Below, piece by piece: positions 54,944-64,000 of a stretch of 64,000 nucleotides of DNA (the stretch's first letter is position 1; every line of letters starts with the position of its first letter). The stretch covers positions 6,820,001-6,884,000 of the forward strand of contig OZ316894.1 of assembly GCA_973895155.1 (NCBI GenBank), in the 5' to 3' direction. The notes under the pieces are model-generated. The model saw nothing but the letters and a program-made list of their open reading frames with translations. It searched no databases and was not told the origin of the DNA. The position numbers and the translations under genes are program-made. This DNA comes from Marsupella aquatica (taxonomy: Eukaryota; Marchantiophyta).

Positions 54944-57893
54944 CTACTTCATGAGGTAGCCCAAAATAGGGCAATTATCAGCAACTTCTTTAGCAAGTTC
55001 AGTGATGCGTCGCGCCCACTCATAATCCAAGGAGTTTTGAATGTGTGGATTGGAAGGCATAGTACCACTGCCTATTGTTGGTGCTCCAACGGTGACAAGC
55101 CACTCACTTTCTCCAGCATTGTTCACAGTGTCATGCTCTTCCCCTTCCACCTGCGCATTACAATAACACTAGAATAAGTAAACAAATTTTTATGAAACTA
55201 AGACTTTTATATGGACCTTCTCTATCTTGCAACATTATAACATTTGGTACCTGCTCATCTTCAGCTATTGCTTGGGCATCTGAAACTTCTTTGCAAGATC
55301 GTTTGTTGTGGCCAACTTTTCCGCACGTACACTTTACATTACTAACCCCGCTTCCTTTTCTTAGGTAGGATCTCAACCATTGGGAGGCCACTCGCAGAGT
55401 TTGCACCTGGAAACGGAATGCCTCTCTCATTGTCATCATCCATTGGATATCTGAGACACAGCCTTCTTGTTGGATCAAGATGGAAGTCCTCCCCATTCCC
55501 TAAAGCCCTGGAACAAGTTTCCCCATGAATTCTTACCATTCGATGTCGCCCATTCACTACAGCAGGCTCTGGAGCATGACAACTTAAGCTCAATGGAAGG
55601 TGAGTGGAAACAAAGCTAGGTAATACACCATCATAAAGTAAAAGCAAAGACTGTGTCCGCCAGCATTTATGAAAATGCCTAGCCGGATTCTTTCCTGTTT
55701 CATCATCCCATGCCAACATATGTTGGCATGGCCAAACCATCTCCTGCAGCTCCATGCAGGTGCACTTTGGTTTTGGTGACAAAGTGACAAGATACTCCTC
55801 ACTCCCTGTTGTAGTCTGAATTTTGGCAGTGGATTGACCATCACTGAATACCTGTAGCATGACAGTATGAAATATGAAGCGTGAGACAATCCATCCTCCA
55901 CATGTGGTCAAAATGTTCGTTACAAAAGGAAAAGAAAGAGCCAATTTGCACCTGGAATTGTTGGAAGTTCTGCAAGTTGGTATTGTATCGTAGTTGTGCT
56001 GGTTTTGACAGTGGTTCTTGTCTGCATGCAACCTCTATTCTCCTGTCTTTAAACTTTTGTTGAATGCACACCCAAAGAGCCACCAACAACTTTCCAGGTG
56101 CTAGCAGACAAAATGTTAATAATCCAGAATTTGCTTGCTTGGCTGGATTACTTGTGACCTTACCCATGCGAGGGAGTGGGAATGCATGCCTGGCATAACA
56201 TTTCACATCCAGACTGCAGATGTAATCTGCTGCATCAACTCCCTTGCCGGCTATCAATGAACCAGATAGTCGATCTAGCACAGACTCATATCTGAATTGA
56301 AAGAGACAAAATACATGAGTGACAATGTTTACAGAGACAGAATACATCAAGCACAATGTCAAAATACATAGAATACATCAATTACAATGTCTGAATAGGC
56401 AAATTGCTTTCATATTGGTCCTAGTGAGCGTATTTACTTACTGGTGCACATCATTGGCATATATAGACACATCCGTAGAAGAATTCACTTGTTGTTCTAC
56501 CATGCCTGGTCTTCACGTTTGCCCTTAAATGATTTGCGCATTGTGCATGGATCTTTCCTACTGTCCAAAAATAATAAATTAGATTTTGTACTCCAGTTAG
56601 CACATCATCATAACTCTCAAATTTGACAGAATTAAGCAATCTAAGTGTGGAAGGGTGTTACCTGGCCAAATCTGACTTACAGCAACAGTGAGACCCTTTT
56701 GACGATCTGACATGATGACAATGTCTTGACTACCAATGCCATATACAACTCTGTCCATTAATTCTAGAAACCAAAGCCAGTTCTCTGTGTTTTCAACTGG
56801 TGCTACTCCATAGCAAAGTATGACACCGTTTGAGTTCCCATCCAGGCATGTAGCTAAAACAGTTGAGTTGGATATTTTCTATTCTTGGTGTGACAAGCAT
56901 CTAAACTAACCATCGGCTGAGTATAGTTAAGTGCTTTCCTGGTGGCAGATGGACATATGAATGCTCTACAAAAAATGGTGGAGTCCTCTATAGTGCACCA
57001 ATGTGCAACACAGCCAGGGTCTGTCTCTCGAATCCTGTCAATCAATGCTGGGATCATCTGAAAAGATGATTTCTGTGAGCCAGCGGTCCAATGCCCTACA
57101 AGATCTTTGCCCCGCCACATTTGCTGGTAGTTACTTCCTCGTTTGTAGTCACCTTGGAAACCAGACAACAATTCCTTCACAGGCATTTTCAGATTTCTGA
57201 TGATTCTTGGAGCCAATGTTACCCCCAACCATGCAGACTTGTGAGTAGGAGCTCTCCACTTGTGAATGTGAGCAGCACAAGTATGTGTTAGTTCACATAC
57301 AGTGATAATATGACCCCCACCATTCACTCTACTGCAATGTACTCTGAAAGGACATTCCTCCTCTGAGTAAAGCAAGTCCTCTGGTCCTGGTTGAGAGGGC
57401 TAAGTAGATCTGGACAACTGTCCAGAAGCTCCAGTTGCAGATGGCTTCCTAGCTTTCTGTTGACCAGGTTTACGTGGGTGTTGCGAACCAGGTAACCAAA
57501 CGCTAGTGTGTTGGACTATGGACTTTGGTCTGTTGTGCACAACTCTTCCTTGTGTAGACAAAACAGTATTTTTGTGCAAAGTTTGTTGTACAAATATAGG
57601 TGCATTTTGGTGCACGGATTGTTGTGTAGACAATGACACATTTGTCTGCATGGTGTTTGCTTGAATTGCTGAAAGCGGTGCATGAGGTTGCTGACGAGCA
57701 AGAGTGATCTGATTAATGCCATTATGAAATTGACGATCTTCAATCTGTAAAACCCCATGATTGTACACACAAAGAATTTGAGCAAGTGATTGTAGGATGT
57801 CCCAAAATGTAAAAAGGTGGTGGCAGTGGCAGCGGCAGCACACACCTCTGCTTGAGTGCGAAATCTATTCTCTTGTTGCGTAGTTTGCTGCAA
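54944..57893 (-). pseudogene. MULE transposase (mudrA-type), decayed
   Basis: Read from 57893/57843 downwards. A Gln/His-rich N-terminus is followed by a WRKY/FAR1-like DNA-binding block ('CPFRVHCSRVN' ... 'HIITVCELTHTC', about 57350-57270). The transposase core starts with 'PMVSLDACHTKNRKYP' (first Asp). After a frameshift near 56875 it continues 'LATCLDGNSNGVI', 'PVENTENWLWFLELM' and 'DIVIMSDRQKGL' (second Asp). 'CANHLRANVKTRHG' follows in the next exon. A 'FPLPRMGKVTSN' block near 56160 is followed by Ala-Lys-Gln, where the family usually has Ala-Glu-Ser. A SWIM finger ('CTCMELQEMVWPCQH', about 55770-55725) and a CCHC-like knuckle ('CTCGKVGHNKRSC') follow. The last exon ends at TAG 54944. 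An in-frame TAG at 57400-57402 and the frameshift make it non-functional. Several introns are GT-AG. Confidence 0.85.
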
Positions 57894-57900
57894 TGTGTTC

Positions 57901-60900
57901 CTCTAGACCATAACCACTAGGGGCCCACCAGAGTTATGTCCATAGAAAGTATTGGGGAAAGAACCATGATTGGGATGTCATGTACATGTCAAAAAAACAG
58001 CTTGCATGATGATTTTTTTTCATCATGTCTATTCATATTCAAATAATAGGCATTTAGGCTCGTAGGATAATCTTCATATTAAATTGCACTGCAAAGCTAC
58101 TTTGAGGACCTACGTCTCTAGAGACTGAAGCAGATAGACTTAGGGGGCAATTATCAAATTAGGGCAGGGGTGAAAATGGGGGTTGGGGTGGAGCAGTGTT
58201 GGGAGTAGTGCGCCACATTAGATAATAGGGTCACATGTGAAGAGAGTCAATGGATTAGGGACGCCATCAGTACGTGAAGAGGTAGCTGTTGTCATTGCAC
58301 GTCAAGAGCTTTGGTTAGCTTTTGGGGTTAGCTGCTGTCATTGAGGGTTGATATGTCTTTTATCCTCACCTCTATTCATGTTCAAAGGATGGGTAGTCGT
58401 GCTAATACTAGATAAAGTAACCCAACTGCTCTTCTATATTAGTGAGTGTTGTGCCTTCTATAGAACTAACTACTGTCTTCCCCCAAACACAGCGCCCAGG
58501 TGTTGTGTTCAAAAATCAGTTGTTTCAGGTCTCCATAAGAAAAAGTATGTTTTCTTGAAACACAATGTCATTGTAATATAGCGCCCGGGTGTTGTGTTTG
58601 AATGTTGGCGTTATGTTCGAAGCATTGGACACTTTGTTTTGGACCCTAAACTATTTTACATTGAGCACAAATAGTAAAGCATTCAAGAATCATATGTCAA
58701 TGCCAATATTCAAACACAATGTCAATATTTCAACACAACGCCCATTTTCAAACACAATGCCCTGAAAATACAAAAAAATGAAAACATATAGTCACTCGAA
58801 CACAATGCCCCGGGCGCACTATTTGAATACAAGGCCATGGCGTTGTGTTTAGGGGAAAACGGTAGGCTGATGACCTGTTCCTTCAACTTAAATAGAAATG
58901 AGGAGAGACAAAAACCTTGTAGGAATTGAAAAAGGAATCCATGCTACTTCTGTTTATCTTTGCCCTATCCCTTTGTTTGTCTGCACCCTTGCTTATTGTG
59001 CACTCTTGCTTTCTGTATACACCCCCACATTCAGAAATGCCCTTAGTCTGGTGGCTTCAGTCTAGATAGTAAGAGACGCAGGGACTTTAGATTGAGCTTT
59101 ATCAGTTAGATTATCCTGGCTGCTGCCAAGAGACCCTTCAAACTAATACATTTGGAATGGTCTTCAGGTAGATTAACAACACTCGCCCCTATCAAGATGC
59201 CAGTTGTCGTTATATATTGCACAAGTTCAAGAGTGGGCTTGAGCTCCACAAAAGGTGGTGAGTGCAAAACCTTTTATTGGCAAGTGCCCCCCTTTTTATG
59301 GTGATATACTATTCACCACCACAGGACAATGATGAGGAATGAGTAGTGAGTGAATAGGGTTTTTATAGTGGCAGGTGTGGGTTGCTGGTAATCATCCTGA
59401 CTCTACTCATCATTGTATCCTGGAAAACAGCTTTTTTTTTAGTAGCCAAAATTTGCCAAATTCTACCTCCCAAAAAACTTTTTGCCATTTTTGTCTAAAA
59501 TTAGCTAATATTTTTCTTTCTCATTAGCCAGTGTTCCATTTTATCACAGGTCCCATTAGCCAGAATCTAAGATCACCCTTAAATCTAGGGAGATTTGACT
59601 GAAAATAATCAAATAAAGAATATTTTGAGCATCTTCTTAATATTTTGAGCATCTTCTTAATATTTTGAGCATCTTTTCTTTCACACATGGACATTCGCTA
59701 CTCTGGCAAAAAAGTAAAAACCTTAAAAGAAATACTCCGCCTGGAAATGTACACAGCGGATGTCGTCATTGCTGGTGAGTCCAATCATTGCTTCGTGTGC
59801 AGTTACCACCAGCCCCTTGGCCTTTGCAGGACCCATCCAAAACCCGTTCCAAAAATATACTCGGCAGTTCCTCTTTTCTATAGTCAGCTTTCCATCCCGG
59901 TTTTTGGGCCGCAGTTGCACGTCATCCACAGACTCTAAACAAATTACTGTGCAACTCTAAACAAATTACTGGCAAGCTGATATATATGACCTACTTGTTT
60001 CCTCCATGAATGTCGGCCTGCGAGGTCGGTTTGGCAGAAATGCGGGAGGGAGAGAGGGAGGAAAGGCTACGGAGCTATGATGAGTGACTGAACGCAAATA
60101 AATTGTGAGAGGGAGAGGATCAAGCATATCTACAGGACGCAAACTACCTAAATAAGTCAAGAGATTGATTGGAAAGTGTTGCTGTAGCAACTTAGTCATT
60201 GGCTCTTAACTGTTCTTCGCTCACTACAGTTGCTTGAGAGTAGTTACAGGAAGATTGTTTTACTTTGCGTATGAAAACTGTCAAATCATTGTTTTGACGT
60301 TAGTTTAAGATGGAAATAAAGCTACGAATCCAAAACTTCTGCCAAGGATACCGTGATGTTGGGGGAACTTGCGGTAGAAGAAAGGCAACAGTCTGTACGA
60401 TAGTAGTATGATGTGGTGACTCGTGAGGGGGAGAGGAACAGTAAGAAGCTAGAACAGGCTGGTGCCACCCATGACTCGGTCGATGGAGTGGCGATCATTA
60501 AGTGAATATTTTCCTATCATCAGTCCGACAGCACTCATCTACAGTACTTCCGGGTTCGCATCCAGTCGCACTCAACATAATTATACCTACCTGCCGTGCC
60601 GCAAATTCCAATCCAGACTAGGCCACTTCAGGCCCCGGCCTGATTTCCTGATCCCAGTCGAGCTCCCTATGAGGTAAAATGTTCCTAAACTTGGCATAGA
60701 GCAGTTTCCTTCCTGGTTAGTAAAAGAATAATTTCGGTGAGCTTAACACGCCTACTTACAGCCAGACGCTATCTACGCAGACATCCCACTCAGGGGCAAG
60801 GCAAGGCTAGCTGTCATTGACGTTGGTGAGAGGAATCTCTGTAGCTTCTTCGTCTTGATTTCATCGGCATTGCTAAACCACTCCGTAAGCAATAGATGAA

Positions 60901-61388
60901 AGGGCGCAGTTTGACTTCCTCGTTAATCAGGGATCGGAGAACAGTCATTTGAAGTGATGTCGAGTGGCACCATTCCGTAGGAGCCATTCGCAAACCTGCA
61001 ATACGGGCAGAGGCAATATGAATCCAGGCAGGTGCGTAGTCCTGATCCTTGACAGGTGAAACGGAAAATGACTTCCTTTTATATAGTGTGGCTTCGAATG
61101 GCTCAGGATCCCCAATAATTTAGTTCGCTTTCCTTCCCTTGCGTCTTTTGTCATCATTTTTGCCTCCTCTGTGTCGTTGTCACATCTTCGGTGGTGGTAG
61201 AGCATTGCTAATTGGTGCAGTTGGTGGGAGGGGGCGATTGGCCACCTATTTCTCTTCTCTCTATTATCTACAGGATCGAGATCACTGATCCCTGAATGAC
61301 AATATTAATGACCGTCGCAGCTGTGCATGCTGCTCCAGTAGCATTGCCCTCCCCTATAATTATAGCCCTACGCCCGTGCGTTGCATGA
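57901..61388. other. Intergenic, no gene supported
   Basis: Contains a MITE-like element (58470-58865) and a 20-bp triple repeat ('tattttgagcatcttcttaa', 59621-59680). The remaining frames are short and unrecognised; one at 59687-59938 overlaps an equally long antisense frame. Confidence 0.5.
58470..58865. mobile_element. MITE-like foldback element, 396 bp
   Basis: The ends are 27-bp inverted repeats: 58470-58496 reads CTACTGTCTTCCCCCAAACA..., and the reverse complement of 58839-58865 reads CTACCGTTTTCCCCTAAACA.... I count four differences, all transitions. Inside, the word AACACAACGCC and its complement recur. No coding capacity and no clear target duplication were seen, so the superfamily is unknown. 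Confidence 0.6.
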
Positions 61389-62290
61389 AAGATGCCGAGG
61401 TGATAAAAAGATGTCGAGTGTTGCATGAAAGATGCCGAGGTGATAAAAAGATGTCGAGGTGATAAAAAGATGTCAAGGTGATAATAAGATGTCAAGTGAT
61501 AAAAAATGTTGAGGTGATAAAAAGATGTCGAGTGATACAAAGATGTCGAGTGATACAAAGATGTCAAGGTGATAATAAGATGTCAAGTGATAAAAAGATG
61601 TCGAGGTGATACAAAGATGTTGAGGTGACACAAAGATGTCAAGGTCATAAAAAAATGTTGATGTGAGAAAAATATTGAGGTGAGCAAAAGATGTTGAAAT
61701 GAGCAAAGGATGTTCATGAGAGAAAAGATGAGGAGAGATAGAAAAATTTTGAGATAAAAAAATGTATGTTTAGGCGAGGCACAAATGTCAAGGTGATAAA
61801 AAATGTCAGGGGATAGAGTAAACATGACGAAGATGAAATACATAAGATGTACTTAATTATACAAACATGAGTACATGTTGAATACATTTAATACAATGCT
61901 CATGCAAACTTTATTCATGTTCAATAAAAAACTTCATCATATATAACATTTTTGGTCAACCTTGCAAGACTCTCCTCGAAATCTAGAAGCAAAACCTTAA
62001 TGTCTGTGCGTTGCACAAAAGATGTCGAAGTGAAGGAAAGATGTCAAGGTGAGGACAAAATGTTGAAGGGAGCAAACAATGTCAAGGAGAGGGAAAGATG
62101 TCAAGGTGACACAAAGATGTCGAGGCGATGCAAAGCAATGTAGGCGAACATTGCACAAAAGATTTCAAGGCAAGGAAAAGATGTGAAGGCAAAGTCAAGG
62201 TGAGGAAAGTATGTTGAGGGAAGAAACAATGTTGAGCTGAGGAAAAGATGTCAAGGCGAGGAAAAAATTTCAACTAAAGAGAGACAAAGA
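61389..62290 (+). repeat. 'aaagatgtcgaggtgataa' minisatellite
   Basis: About 61389-61830 consists of many degenerate copies of a 15-19-bp unit such as 'gatgtcaaggtgataaaaa'. After a gap (61830-62020) similar units ('gaaagatgtcaaggtgag') continue to about 62290. Long minus-strand frames rich in Tyr-His-Leu and Ser-Thr-Ser here are by-products of the repeat. Confidence 0.85.
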
Positions 62291-64000
62291 TGTGAACGCA
62301 ACGCAAATGAATTTGGGCGAGCTCATTCTCCTTGCATTGCACCAAAAAAATTGTTGTGCAAAAGATGTCATTGTTAAAAATATTGTTGTGCTAAGGATCA
62401 TATGCACAAAAGATGTCCTTGTGGAAACAATATTGTTAACAAAAGAGGTGATGAAGAAAAAATGTCATTATGAAAAAGAAATTGTTGTGTATATAAATGA
62501 TGTTGTTGCATTTAGGGTTTCATTGCATAAAATGTGTCTTGGTTGTAAAAGATTTAGTTTTGTTGATTAAAAATGTTTATCGTCACCAATCTCTCATCCC
62601 ATGCTCTCACCAAGCATGGTCTCACAGAGGGAGAGTTTTTGTTTTAATTTTAATTTCAATTTTTGGTGTGCAAAAAAATATTAAACTATTAATCCCCATA
62701 TTATTTTACTTCTCATCTTTTCCCCACTTTTTACTACTTTACTCCATTTATTACATTTTTCCCTTCTTTACTTGTTTTTCAATACTGCCCCCGACACCCC
62801 CTCCTCTTCCTTTTTCCTTGAGGCCAACCGAGAGGCCAACTTAACCAAGAGTCCAACTTCTCTATATCCTTATGGTGCATAGTGTGGTATAATCTGGAGA
62901 GTGTATGAGAAACCAAAAATACGCTCTAATTAGCCCCATAATTACTGTACTTTCAAGTACAATTGCCCACAAGTGTAGAACATTAAATGGTCAACATTAA
63001 ATGGTCAAGTGTGCCTTGGAAGTAGTACCTTGGCCTTAGGTACCTTTGCAAGGGAAATAAAACTGAGGGGAGACATATGGATGATTCTGGTATATCTAAT
63101 GGTCATTAAAAATTGTCTTTTCAACCATGATCTAAATTTGTTCTCGCCTTTTTAGATTTTTGTAAGCAGACGAAGCCCAGATATGGGCGGGATTACATAT
63201 TATAGTAACTTGATGTAGACGCTATCCATCCAGTCACTGGCAACTGCGCAGTATCAAAATTCAAGATACCTCGTCCGCAAATAAAACATAAGGAAATCTT
63301 CGACCTGCCCCCATAGTCACCTTTTTTCTTATCTGGAGCTTACGTTAGTTTTTACGTTACTGAGAAGCACAAGGAACCGAAAGAAAGTGTTGTCCTGCTA
63401 TTCAGAGGAATGGCCCCGTGGTGGAGGACAAAAAGCCAGAGTGTCCATCGATACAAAAACAAGTGTTAGGCCAACACATCATTCCAATAAATCCGGATGA
63501 GGGGACAAAACGTTGGTTCACCGAAGCAGAGTCAAGCACAGTTGATTCATGACCTCTACCTCAGTGTCCCGCATAGTCTGGAGAAGATGATTGTGCTCAT
63601 CTGGTCAAAAGATCATACATACGGTCCTTTTCACGTATATAGCATGTTCATCGCTTTAGTATGTTGTCCTGTAGGAAATTGAAAAGGACAATTGCTGTAT
63701 ACCACGTGAGTTTAGAGAACGAATGTTTTCTAAAGATATCCAATTAGATCTATCAATGCTAGGTGACGAAACAAGGGCGAGCTCCGTCAGTGGACAATTA
63801 ATTCTGCCTGTGAACGAAACAATTAAAAGATAACTTTAGTGTTACGGTCTCTATTCACTCGATCGTGAACTCATGATAGTCTTCCAAAAGGGGCTAGGTT
63901 CAATGACGAGCCTACTCAACAGTTCAGTCATTTTTTATTGAGAGGGTTATGTGTGCTCCTCTGTGTCAATTTGGAATTGATTAATAAATGAATATGGGCA
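62291..64000. other. Intergenic, no gene supported
   Basis: T-rich then mixed DNA. A pyrimidine-rich run lies at 62700-62820. No conserved protein, tRNA or repeat element was recognised up to the end of the window. Confidence 0.5.

Larger units (their letters stand above)
49680..57900. mobile_element. MuDR-like (MULE) element with two convergent genes
   Basis: A mudrA-type transposase gene on the minus strand (54944-57893) and a multi-exon gene on the plus strand (about 50130-53930) point at each other across a 140-bp tandem array. This is the two-gene convergent layout of maize MuDR. Terminal inverted repeats and a 9-bp target duplication were not found by eye, so the ends are approximate. 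The left end contains 'agggtttaggg' telo-box-like words at about 49676 and 49724, often seen near plant promoters. Both genes carry in-frame stops. Confidence 0.6.

Noticed and set aside
61268-61843. Minus-strand frames rich in Tyr-His-Leu and Ser-Thr-Ser
   Set aside because: Generated by the short tandem repeat on this stretch; no start context or conserved domain.

Overview
The window is nuclear DNA of a land plant. It contains spliced genes with GT-AG introns, a LORELEI/LLG-type Cys-rich protein, a fasciclin-like arabinogalactan protein, Athila/Tat-like Ty3 elements, a Ty1/copia element primed by initiator Met tRNA, and a MuDR-like transposon. The resistance-type gene has armadillo and TPR repeats in place of LRRs, so I infer a non-seed plant (bryophyte, lycophyte or fern). 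I cannot name the species.

Layout. Positions 1-15340 are a nest of retroelements three deep. A decayed Ty3 element (A) is split at 2661/14403 by a second insertion (C). C is split at 3748/12182 by a third, Athila/Tat-like Ty3 element (B). Both insertions leave 5-bp duplications. B appears to have very long LTRs (about 3.8 kb) that carry an open coding region of their own. Positions 15341-19232 hold a palindromic-repeat tract and the 5' part of a copia element on the minus strand (LTR, primer site, gag). Positions 19233-26254 are mostly non-coding with small tandem arrays, but contain a two-exon LLG-like gene (21377-22559).

The main host gene, at 26255-33099, has eight exons and encodes about 1400 residues: an N-terminal helical region, an NB-ARC-type NTPase, a long armadillo array and C-terminal TPRs. 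A single-FAS1 AGP-like gene follows at 35984-36922; its GPI-anchor signal is present but in another reading frame. A 2.3-kb segment holding an intact two-exon NTF2-like gene occurs twice (39100-41433 and 44114-46455), with AT-rich sequence between the copies.

From about 49680 to 57900 lies a MuDR-like element. A decayed mudrA-type transposase on the minus strand and a multi-exon zinc-finger/basic-repeat gene on the plus strand converge on a 140-bp tandem array. A solo LTR of the B family sits in an intron of the plus-strand gene. The rest, 57900-64000, has no gene I can support; it holds a MITE-like element and a 'gatgtc-aggtga' minisatellite.

The host genes form no operon-like unit. Two (LLG, FAS1-AGP) are secretory cell-surface types, and one (NB-ARC-ARM-TPR) is an immune-receptor type. 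All exon boundaries were read by eye from splice consensus and protein-family continuity.
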